From Spongospora subterranea (Eukaryota; Endomyxa; Phytomyxea; Plasmodiophorida; Plasmodiophoridae), in NCBI GenBank assembly GCA_900404475.1, contig OUQQ01000440.1, positions 1-17,521 of the forward strand: a stretch of DNA of 17,521 nt, given 5' to 3'. This document shows, piece by piece, positions 8,951-17,456 of the stretch. Every line of letters begins with the position of its first letter. The stretch's first letter is position 1. The position numbers and the translations under genes are program-made. The notes beneath the pieces are model-generated. The model was not told the DNA's origin. It made no database searches and saw only the letters and a list, made by a program, of their open reading frames with translations.

Positions 8951-9715
8951 CTAGAGTTTAATAAAATGGACGAGGCTTATCAGGTAGATGATGAGCATGG
9001 GAGATATAGCAATAGCTGAGCTTGTTGTAGGCGCATAGGCTTCATCGCATGTCGCCTTTTTCATAAACGCCTCGATCGTTGCCGACATGTTAGAAGGGTG
9101 CCATTGTTCAGCCGACTCGAGCTGTGACATCGTATGGAACGCGGCAAGGAAGTGAGTTCCGCCTATGATTCCACACATTCGATGCAAGGCGATAAATACC
9201 GATATAAGAGAGCGTCTGTACCTTCTGGGTTAACGACTTTGGCGAACGCGCTCTCTTCAGTACTACAGGCAACCAAGACCATATGTTCGGCAACAACGTC
9301 TCGTGGGCCTTTTACCTTATCGTCAGCGCAAAGCTTCAAACCCGAATCTGCTGATAACCCCTCGGTCGTGCTCAAGCAATGATTCTCAACTGGAGTTGTA
9401 ATTACCCGAAAATCACAGGTCTTATCGTGTTGGTTTGGTTCCGCTTCCTTATCCCAAAAACCTGTTCGTCCAATTTTTCAATAAACAGAACCGTTTTCGG
9501 TTGTTTGGTTTCAAACCTGTTTGCTGATCTTGGTAGAACACCCTTGTGATATTGTTGTTCTGGAAGATTACCATTGGTGATTCATCATCAGGATTTTTTA
9601 CTGAATACAATAGTGTACTATTATCACAGGAGAATACTCTAGCGTCGACAGCACTGAAATAGATCGTCACGATTAATATAGCACAAGGCAACAATAGATT
9701 GGATATCTGCATCAT
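8951..9715 (-). CDS. Secreted six-cysteine protein with GPI-type tail, three exons
   Basis: Minus-strand exons are 9715-9517, 9461-9222 and 9162-8951, giving 216 residues. The two introns (55 and 59 bases; GTTTGA...CGAACAG and GTACAG...ATCATAG) both interrupt after the first base of a Gly codon and restore one continuous frame. Neither is visible in unspliced translation. Residues 1-25 form a signal peptide (core LLLPCAILIVTIYF). The mature part has six cysteines (30, 82, 95, 111, 132, 185), enough for three disulphides, and sequons at about 31, 55 and 170. After a PTTSSA spacer the protein ends in a hydrophobic stretch (PMLIIYLISLVHFIKL), as in GPI-anchor signals or a single C-terminal membrane helix. 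I do not recognise the family. The gene is convergent with MAF1. It is the third predicted surface protein in the window, but shares no obvious sequence with the other two. Confidence 0.75.
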
Positions 9716-10391
9716 TGGTTAAATTACTATGATCGTCCCCTTAAAGCAACAGTTCGCAATTTATAGAAACCGCTGTTGACTCACTTTACCCAACAAACTG
9801 ACTCATCAGTTCATCACAGTTGAATTCACTGACTGGTTTGTCCAATACACCATATTTGAGCATGCAACTTCATCCTGTAAAGGAGCGCATTCAAACTATA
9901 CGTGGTGGACTTCCTAAACCCCCCAAACAATGCTTTTTTTTTTGCAAGTCTTAAAAAATTGTGAATTGATAAATGTAGATTTTCACAAAAAAAAATAACG
10001 GGGTGAAGTGACCAACATGGAAGCTGTTGAAAACCAGCAAATATGATCATAAACAGGTTAAGGCTTTTTCGGTGGAATGTCTAACAAGAATTAGACACAC
10101 CGGCTGTAGACGAGTCTGTTGTCAAGAATTTTGACGCGATGTGACCGCAGTCGATTGGCGCGTTTTCGAATCGCTTTTATTGAATATTTGATTACTATTG
10201 AATCAAAAATATAGAGCATTGTCGCGAGAAATTAGCGTTCAAACTTCTAATGTAGAAAAATCCTGGGTCAGAACACTATGTTTCAGTTGGGGTAGGCCGT
10301 AGGCCGTCACGGACACCGCCGAACGACAATCCCGTTCGTAGCCCTTGGCAGCTCACGATTACACACCACATTTGACGTTGAATCGATACTG
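9716..10391. promoter_or_regulatory. Divergent intergenic region, AT-rich with A and T runs
   Basis: This region lies between the outward-facing secreted gene (start 9715) and THUMPD1 (start 10392). It is AT-rich, with a run of about eleven T near 9930 and of nine A near 9990. It also has a small GTAGGCC duplication near 10292-10305. No convincing coding frame or RNA gene was seen. It should hold two promoters. Confidence 0.5.
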
Positions 10392-11440
10392 ATGGGGAAA
10401 AACAAGTCGCAATATCTACAGGGTTCTAGATCCGGCAAGCACCCACGGCCGTCGTATTTATTAGCTGCCTCGCGCGGGATGCAAGGAATTCTGATCACGT
10501 GTCAGCGGACACAGGAAAAACGCTGCTTCAGAGAGACATACGACCTGCTCTCCGATGCCCTAGATGGTCTCTCTTCAAATCCGGAAGAAGTGCCAAAAAA
10601 CGACGTATCTCCCGTGACGCAATGTGAATCCATTAGCGAAGCGCTGGAGCGTGAAAAACGGGAGCTGAAGACCGACGCTAGTACTCGATTATCAGAATGG
10701 AATGATCGAGCACTTATTCGATTTTTGCTCAGAGGCGGCAAAGTTAATTCAGCTTGATGCCGGTGGCGTCGCCGGTATTGTACTGATCCAAATTGTCGAT
10801 GCCAGCATCGATGCAGTTGATCTTGTTGTTGCGGTTTTCGACCGTCTAAATACGAGTCAGCATTCCTTGACCCGGTATCGTCGTTTAAGCAACGAATTTT
10901 TATAATATGCTCATTTGATGTTTCAAGGTTCGTCGAACGTATTATTCCTTTGCAATATATATTCAGGGCAAGCACCGCCGACCTTGACGAAGTCGCTCCT
11001 CAGTTCATCACTGAAAGATTTGCCAATATTCCCGGCGATGCGTCTGTAAGCATTTTTATGGGCCATCGATTTGCTTCAGTTTAAAATTCTGCCCGTCAGT
11101 ATTCTTGCAAATATGAACACCGATGCAATGACACCATGAAGCGAATGGATACGATCCACAAGGTAGCTGCATGTGTTATCCCGGTGACACGCCCAGTTAA
11201 CTTGAAGAATCCTGACGTCGTTGTGGCGATACAGGTTGTCAAGGTAACCTATCCGGTATTCATCGTCCGGCCCGTTTTCCATTCAATCTGTGTTCATGTT
11301 CCTAGAACGTCGCTGGTGTAAGCGTAATCCCTCCTGGAATATATTCCAACTATCACGAATTCAGGTTTCGCGCCGCCACTGACGCCATGATCAAATCACA
11401 AATTGAAGTTACAGCACCCAGTTGTTCTGATGCAATTTAA
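10392..11440 (+). CDS. THUMPD1/TAN1-family tRNA acetylation adaptor, five exons
   Basis: The exons are 10392-10680, 10733-10874, 10928-11078, 11142-11243 and 11306-11440, giving 272 residues. The introns are 52, 53, 63 and 62 bases. TAN1/THUMPD1 binds tRNA through a THUMP domain and delivers it to the NAT10/Kre33 acetyltransferase for N4-acetylcytidine formation. The family N-terminus is clear: a basic start, then GMQGILITCQRTQEKRCFRE and an acidic linker. The THUMP region follows, with GGVAGIVLIQI, TRFVERIIPLQYIFRAS, then VNLKNPDVVVAIQVVK and NVAGVSVIPPGIYSNYHEF, matching the family order to the end. Length is near yeast TAN1. The join of exon 3 to exon 4 is the weak point: the acceptor (ATGAAG) is not pyrimidine-rich, and alternatives exist between 11046 and 11142. 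The other three joins are well supported by homology. Confidence 0.88.
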
Positions 11441-11615
11441 GTTTGTAGCTGAGAATAGAATATACATAATATTTGCACTAATTTTGACATTTTATCCAGA
11501 AAAAATCTGGCTAATACAGATCTATATGGTGATATGACGAAATATCCTCGGGCGTGTTTCTTATGGAAAATATCCTGTATAGATTGCTAGTTTTTGAGTG
11601 CGTCAGCTTGACGCT

Positions 11616-13009
11616 ATGGGAAAGGGCGGCGCCAGTGTTGGAAAGTTTGTGAAAGGCATGGGCATTAACGAATCAGATATCGAGCCTGGAGATTTCCCAA
11701 CAAGATTGATAGAAAAAGATGGAAACACCAAAGACACAGAAACCCCGAGTTTTGTCGAAGAGATCAAACAAATGATGGCTTTGCGTAAAGAAAGGCAGCT
11801 AGAGATTGAGTCGACAATTGAGGCGATATCACCAACAGCGGTATTTTCTCGCCTCATAGAAGAAATGAAAGAGATTTCGCGCGTCAATTACCTTAATGAG
11901 GCAGAACAGAAAATGAGAGAATTGCGAGAGCAGTACTCTCGATGGGGTGAAATTCAAAACGGTGCTGTCGGCGATCTTCAGGAGATGTCGCGAGTATTTT
12001 TGATTCGGCATAATCATATAGATTATCAAATTTCTGAGCTGCTTCGACTGTTTCAACGCAATACTTTAAAGTGCACAAGGGAGCTAACGATGGTGAAAGA
12101 AAAAATGGTGAAAGAGCTAGCCCAAGAGTCTGATCAGATACGATTAGCAGCTCTCAAGTTGACGGAAGACGATAAGAAAAGTATCGAGAAACTTCAACGC
12201 CGCTCTCATGAGGCGGCGTCTATTGCCGAAACCGAGTTCATGCAGGCCAGAGAAATCGCCAAGGACCAGGAAAGATTAACAACACTCCGATTGACATTGC
12301 GTTCGCAGCTAGGTAATCTCCATAATTGCGTGGTCTCTTGTTGAGTAAATCTTTGACGGTGTTTCAGAATCTTGTGAAGAGGAATTCGCCGGTCGGCATG
12401 CAGATTACGTTAATTCTAACGAAGACCGAACTGCTGAATTCATAGCAATGATGGAACGTGACACCGTTATTTCAGGAAACATTGCGAAAAGTGAAATCAA
12501 ACAAATGCAATTAAAAAAGCAATGCGAATCAGCTCGAGTCGATCTAGTATCCTATAAACAAGTTGGTCGCGAAAGAAACGAGGGTTTGAAAAGTGAAATT
12601 TCAAAGGTAATTGCGTTCAGCATCGTTCGGTGTATAATTGATAGAGCTGAAAAGTTGTATCGGTGACAATCAGATGCAACGATTTGTCAGCACATTGCGT
12701 AGATCGCTACAGTCGGAAAGCCGTACTCGAAGCCAATATCTGTTAGCGATGATTCTGAAGGGGAAACAGGTCACATCGAGATTCCAGACTCAAGTGTCAC
12801 AATGCGAAAGGATACTAAAACTCCACCAGATGGCCCATATGAATGGATTGTCGGACGTAAAAAATGAACGCCTGGAACTGTTTCAACTTCGCCAAGAAAA
12901 AGATCGCCAAGAGGCGATCCGAGCCAATCTCAGGGCGCACCTAAGCAGATTGACAGGCATTGCGCCCGAGGTCAAGACCCTACTGCTGGTCAATGGCCAT
13001 AATATATAG
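11616..13009 (+). CDS. DRC2: DRC2/CCDC65-like nexin-dynein regulatory complex protein, three exons
   Basis: The exons are 11616-12312, 12368-12606 and 12674-13009, giving 423 residues. The introns are 55 bases (GTAATC...TTTCAG) and 67 bases (GTAATT...ATCAG). The protein is almost entirely charged coiled coil with no signal or membrane segment. Landmarks match DRC2 in order. YVNSNEDRTAEF (about residues 246-257) corresponds to the family Y..ATEDR.AAF block. ERILKL (about 357-362) precedes the C-terminal helix, and L.QLR.EK...IRANLR.HLSRLTGI with the closing LLLVN matches the family C-terminus. The related DRC1 is much longer, so DRC2 fits best. In known organisms this coiled coil forms the base plate of the nexin link in motile cilia. 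The gene sits 327 bases upstream of PPOX in the same direction. The ATG at 11616 starts MGKGGAS; an upstream in-frame GTG is unlikely to be used. Confidence 0.82.
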
Positions 13010-13336
13010 ACAGCATCAATACGACGCAAACCCAATATAGTATAACACATCAACAATGAGGAATGAGCAGATCCGCCTTCGTCCCCCACTTTATTGCATG
13101 AGTGTACTGTAACATACTCCCCAATGCTAGCAGTTATGATACACCCTCAGTCAATCGAGATCATCACCTTGTTTGCATGCTTTGCACGGCAGCGCAATGC
13201 CGGGCCTCGTCCGCTGCCCCCCACTCGTGTCGCGGGATTACCTGAGATCCTATCTGTGGTTCAGTGCAGCGCGCGACGTCATTCGTACATAACAGCTCGA
13301 AGAATGCGGTTCTAACATTGAACCCGAGGGATTGTA
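13010..13336. promoter_or_regulatory. Intergenic region between DRC2 and PPOX
   Basis: These 327 bases should carry the DRC2 3' end and the PPOX promoter. A short plus frame (13094-13315) has no family resemblance and an ATG-independent start. No tRNA, repeat or clear motif was seen. Confidence 0.5.
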
Positions 13337-15059
13337 ATGTCTAGTCGTAAGATTTTGATAGTTGGCGGAGGGATTACCGGCCTTACGCTGTGCCATGAAA
13401 TCCAGCGACTGGCTCCCGCCACTCGTATTCTGCTGTGCGAGAAATCATCTCGATTAGGAGGATGGCTGCATACTGCAAAGTATGATGACGCTCGTTACGA
13501 AACTGGTCCTCGTTCCTTAAACAGAATTAAAGGTGGATCATTGGTGATGCCTTAGCGTGCGTCTAATTCATCGTGAATAGGTCAATTGACCCTGCAGTTG
13601 TGCGATCGATTGGGTTTATCCGATAAAATCATTCCTGCATCTCAAGCCTCTAACGTGCGTTATATTGTCGCTATGGATGGAAAAATTCATCCTTTGCCAT
13701 CATCGTTGATACAAATGTTTAAGTCACCTTTGACTAAAGCAATGCCTTTACATGCCATTCGTGACTTATTATGGCCAAAAGCTCCAACATCAGGCGATAT
13801 TAGCGTTGATCACTTTTTCAGAGAAAGATTAGGACCTGAAACAACAGATCTATTAATTTCAGCAATGACAGCAGGTATTTACTCGGGAGATCCCTCAAGG
13901 TACTTTCATCATCAACTATACGGTCACTAGTCATGACTTTTATTCTGGGCCATAATAGGTTGTCCATGCGTTCTTGCTTTCCAGCGGTAGCAGATATCGC
14001 TGTTGAAAGTAAATCCTTGGTTCGTGGTCTGTTGAAACAAGCTTTTGTTCGGCCACATCAGCCTCCTTGTACTATCGTATGAGTTTTCTACTGTGCCAAC
14101 TTTTCTTCAATTCATTCTTGCACTATATTCAGGATTCCCCCAATTGGACACGAATCCAACAACGTTTGGGAAAAGCGTCGATGTATTCACTTATTGGGGG
14201 GCTTTCTACGTTAAACGAAACTTTGGAAGATGGCATTAGATCATGTCAAAATACAACTGTGCTTACTGACGTCGAGGTGCGCAATATCGTTGCAAACTGT
14301 TTACCCTTGAGATGTAATGTGTATAATCAGGTGACAAGCATTTGCACAAGGGATTTACGCGTACGATTTGATAATGGCAATTCAGATAACTTTGATATTG
14401 TATATCATACCGGTCGCTTGAACTCTTTATCGTCAACATTATCTGAGTCTTCATCGTTGAAGTCGCTATTAGACACAGTTCATTATGCATCACTAGCCGT
14501 GGTGTCATTTGGGTGGAGAAAAGATATCGGAGTGCCAAAAGGGTTTGGAGTGTTAGTCCCAAAATGTGTAATTGAAGCTCCCCAGATATTAGGGATTACA
14601 TTTGATAGCAGGACGTTCCCAGGGCACGTACCCAATGGTAGGAACTTCCGTTGCATGTTGAACTCGTACTCAGCATCTGATTTTAAAGGCTACTCCCATG
14701 TTACGGTAATGATGGGTGGAGATCGTCATCCTGCCTTAGTCAACACTGGAGATTCCAATCTTACTGCGATTGCGCTTGACGCAGTCAAGTGTTTACTAGG
14801 AATTAGCGCTGAACCCGATTTCAAATCCGTTGATATCGCGCGGGAGGCGATTCCGCAGTTCTACGTTGGCCATGGAACCCTGATTCGCGATATCCTTTGT
14901 GAAGCGTCGCGTTTGAACAAAAATTTGAAAATCATGGGTACTGCCATTTCTGGTGTGTCGATAAATGATTGTATCAAAGCAGCAACTACCGAAGCCTTAG
15001 ATTTTGCCAATGGAATGCCAGGAAGAACAACGCCAGAATACAATTTTGCTAATGTCTAA
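13337..15059 (+). CDS. PPOX: Protoporphyrinogen oxidase (oxygen-dependent, HemY/Hem14 type), four exons
   Basis: The exons are 13337-13532, 13581-13899, 13959-14076 and 14133-15059, giving 519 residues. The introns are 48, 59 and 56 bases and all joins keep frame. The enzyme oxidises protoporphyrinogen IX to protoporphyrin IX, the penultimate step of haem synthesis, using FAD and O2. The N-terminus has the FAD dinucleotide motif GGGITG (10-15), Glu35 at the end of the second strand, LGGW (40-43) and the family signature ETGPRS (55-60). Exon 2 gives TLQLCDRLGLSDKI, DGKIHPLPSSL and TAGIYSGDPSR; exon 3 continues LSMRSCFPAVADI; exon 4 gives the Gly-rich GGLSTLNETL and ends with SGVSINDCI. There is no long targeting extension, as usual for mitochondrial PPOX. 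The exon 1-2 join leaves the loop after GPRS a few residues shorter than in most homologues, so that boundary is least certain. Confidence 0.94.
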
Positions 15060-15339
15060 TTTTCAAATTCATAAGCTCAAGCGAAATCTTTGTTAGCAAC
15101 ATAGTCACAATCCGCTTTTGACAATCAAATTGCCTATCGGCTACCTTTTTTGAATGCTTTTCAAGCAATCCTTGTAATTTCCTATTCCCTCAAAATATGC
15201 AGACCAGTCTTGGCAGAACATGTATGCGCGTTCCTCGAAACAATATAGCTCCGGTGTCAACTCGCCCTTCCATTCCCTTTGAAAACTCGTCAATACCCAG
15301 TGTTCCACAACTTGCCGCTCTCATCTAGGACCATGCCGG
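15060..15339. other. Intergenic; possible upstream coding leader
   Basis: This gap holds an ATG at 15197 opening a 43-codon frame (MQTSLGRTCMRVPRNN..., basic and Arg-rich, stop near 15328). It could be a short leader frame or a first exon of the next gene, but no donor/acceptor pair of normal size joins the two in frame. Otherwise nothing was recognised. Confidence 0.35.
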
Positions 15340-15873
15340 ATGCCACCAAAACAATCCACATTCGTAGTTCCTTCGCGTTTTGATGTGTTGAATGCTCGTA
15401 AAGGTATGAACCCCGATTTCTTCCTGAAATCAACGCTGGAAGATTCTGTGATCGAAAATGTGCCTAGGTCGTCGTCATTGAACGCTTTGAGAAGTGATTG
15501 CCGGTTGGTGCTGAGGTGCCCGAAAAAAACGTGGTATTGTCATACGGTGATATCCGGTGATAAAATGAGGCAAGGCGAGATCGTGGAGCTGGAGCTGACC
15601 AATCCCCTGAATCCCTATCAAATACAGCTAGGTTGGCGAAAACACATACAGTACCAGAAGGGTGTTGAATAAATTGACTACAGTACAGTATACCAGTTCA
15701 AGCATTTCTTTAAGACCAACAAATTTCCTGCAGTTTTTTCATGTTTTTCGCCTATCAATCTGCAGAATGTGACACTAATCGTGTCGCATTCGTCTCATAG
15801 CGAGAGTGAACAAAAGCGTTTGTTTTTGGAGCGTCTCACAGCAAATGTGTTGTTTATAGAGGATCTGAATTAG
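15340..15873 (+). CDS. Unrecognised protein, probably two exons
   Basis: Exon 1 starts at ATG 15340 (MPPKQSTFVVPSRFDVLNAR). A second open stretch reads NVTLIVSHSSHSESEQKRLF...ANVLFIEDLN to a TAG at 15871-15873. Two in-frame splices fit: 15664-15765 (102 bases, acceptor CAATCTGCAG; 143 residues) or 15662-15733 (72 bases, acceptor TTTCCTGCAG; 153 residues). Without splicing, exon 1 ends at TAA 15672 with 110 residues. The protein is soluble and mixed in charge with no signal peptide. The centre (CRLVLRCPKKTWYCHTVISG, then EIVELELTNPLNPYQIQLGW) reads like strands of a beta domain, followed by a charged helix. I do not recognise the family. An ATG at 15333 lies in a different frame. Confidence 0.55.
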
Positions 15874-16445
15874 CTAGAACGGCGCCTCATTCGTCGATTG
15901 TTCATATTCCGTGTCGATACCGGTATTGCTGACTCAGCAGCTTCCAATTCAACATTACTGCTGGACACTTGACGATGCTCTAAGACGCTTTGTTTGTGCC
16001 AGATACTAAAACAACTATCCTTTCTTCCGGCTGAGTCAGTTCTACTCGTAACACACAGGTGAACGGGACAGAGTTTGCATTCAAAACCTGTTCGTCTGCC
16101 TCGATGAGCCTGACTGTGGCTGTCGCCACACAGGACACACCATTTCACAGCCCCTTTTACTTGCTTCGGTTCATGGCCTGTTTTGATATCAAGCCTAAAA
16201 GAATGAGATCCAGAAGAGCTATTATTCCCTCTGGAGTTTTGCAATATCTGCAGCAATTTCACAACGTTTTCAGACTGCCCTTTCTGACGTCGTCGAAATC
16301 TAATGCAGATTGGCAATCGGAAGAAGGCGTCGCAAAGTACATCCGCTGACTGACCCTCTCTGTCAGCCTTCCTGGACGCCAGGGTCTTAACCTGATCATC
16401 TTTGGCACGCGTACCGTATAAATCGTCGTCAAAAGTGACAACTAG
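15870..16445 (-). pseudogene. Transposase-like zinc-ribbon remnant (piggyBac-type C-terminus)
   Basis: The minus-strand frame ending at 15870 contains a cysteine-rich segment at about 16139-15996: C-x2-C (CVLC), then RRTGFECKLCPVHLC and, after a Ser/Arg spacer, CFSIWH. A GHEP motif lies about ten residues upstream. This arrangement (H.P, CxxC, CxxC...LC, CF..wH) resembles the C-terminal zinc domain of piggyBac-like (DDE_Tnp_1_7) transposases that I associate with oomycetes. The catalytic DDE core is not seen anywhere in the window. The frame runs upstream into low-complexity Ser/Arg sequence made by the 99-base repeats, and its only start options there are non-ATG. I read it as the broken 3' end of an old element. 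A short host zinc-ribbon gene is the alternative. Confidence 0.4.
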
Positions 16446-16538
16446 ATGGTCTATGTTATGAACCAAGTGGGGGGAGAAAGAACACGGACGGAAACTGGAG
16501 GCGAGGGCAGAAACTAGGGGCGAGAGACTGGGACTAGG

Positions 16539-16744
16539 GCGAGGGCGGGAACTGGAGCGGGATCGGAGAATAAGGAAACTAGGAGCGAGGACCAACAGCA
16601 CAGAATTCGATTCAACAACGGCGTTAACCAAACTGAGGTTAGCTGGCGAGGGCGGGAACTGGAGCGGGAGCGGAGACTAAGGAAACTAGGAGCGAGGACA
16701 AACAACACAGAATCTGATTCAACAACGGCGTCAACCAAACTGAG
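16539..16744. repeat. Two-copy 99-base direct repeat
   Basis: Copies 16539-16637 and 16646-16744 differ at only a handful of positions. Both start GCGAGGGCGGGAACTGGAGC and end AACCAAACTGAG, with an 8-base spacer (period 107). Diverged purine-rich pieces of the same opening motif (GAAACTGGAGGCGAGGGC, GAAACTAGGGGCGAG) lie just before, at about 16490-16538, so the array may once have been longer. Confidence 0.9.
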
Positions 16745-16920
16745 CCCACGGCACATCGTGATCGAAAACCACGATATCATCTCGGGCAACGAAACCTCAA
16801 CTTGTAGGAGTCCTTTTGAGGGGAATAAAATCGTGGATATGATTCATCAAAAAAGTCAACGTATCGCCCTTCATCAGAAGAGTGCGGCCATGACGCGTCG
16901 TGTCATATCCCTTCGTTTGA

Positions 16921-16988
16921 AGACCAGTGAAGATGTCGAGCAAACTGCTCGACATCAGACCAGTGAAGATGTCGAGCAAACTGCTCGA
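16921..16988. repeat. 36-base tandem repeat with a perfect hairpin
   Basis: Unit 16921-16956 is repeated at 16957-16988 (AGACCAGTGAAGATGTCGAG...). In the first unit, GATGTCGAGCA and TGCTCGACATC (16932-16956) are perfect 11-base inverted arms around AAC. In the second, one extra A after CTCGA spoils the outer stem. In plus-strand translation the unit is 12 codons (TSEDVEQTARHQ), but no gene around it is supported. Confidence 0.9.
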
Positions 16989-17305
16989 ACATAGTGACGT
17001 GCTTTCTCGTCAAAACATGGCGATACATATGCCGGTTCCATCATAATGGTTTCAGGATGCTCTGTGCAAATTTTCCAGCCTTTCGCAGTAGAGCAGTTCC
17101 GACCGAATCTGTCAGATCGAGCAGCAGTGCTACCGCGAGGTCTCCCCCGACCCCTGCCACGATGCGATTGTGATGCAGGTGTTGCAATCAAAGCCGCGCT
17201 CTGTTGAGCAGTTGGCAAATCCGTCGTCAAATCCATCCGAGAAAAGTGCGGGGTCAATTGAAGGTCACAGCTGCTGTCCGACCAGAAACTGGTCGAACGC
17301 GACAC
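16955..17305 (-). other. Open frame with an AT-hook-like motif, possible element remnant
   Basis: A minus-strand frame has an internal ATG at about 17236 and encodes RGRGRGRPRGS, an AT-hook-like minor-groove DNA-binding core, then a mixed segment with several cysteines, ending at 16955. AT-hooks occur in chromatin proteins and in some transposon proteins. Its position on the same strand, upstream of the zinc-ribbon remnant and beside repeats, suggests it belongs to the same decayed element. No catalytic domain or good splice link was found. It may be a chance frame. Confidence 0.25.
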
Positions 17306-17418
17306 TATAGTCTCGCATTCGACCCCACCGAATTTTACGGACTAACTGAGTGCGACACTGCATTCAACACGAATGATGCACTACGTAGGTCATGAGTCAT
17401 GACGGATAATATTAGCGC

Positions 17419-17456
17419 AATTAGCAGTCAATCAGCAGTCAATTAGCAGTCAATCA
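17419..17456. repeat. 11-base tandem repeat
   Basis: AATTAGCAGTC, AATCAGCAGTC and AATTAGCAGTC follow one another and a fourth partial copy starts AATCA. The period is 11 bases, with alternating TTAG/TCAG variants. This simple tandem repeat lies in non-coding sequence close to the right edge. Confidence 0.85.

Noticed and set aside
9134..9382. Plus-strand frame of 82 residues
   Set aside because: Covers the second and third exons of the spliced minus-strand secreted gene; Ser/Thr-rich mirror frame with no family.
16758..16994. Plus-strand frame containing the repeated peptide TSEDVEQTARHQ
   Set aside because: Repetition is fully explained by the 36-base DNA tandem hairpin; non-ATG start and no domain.
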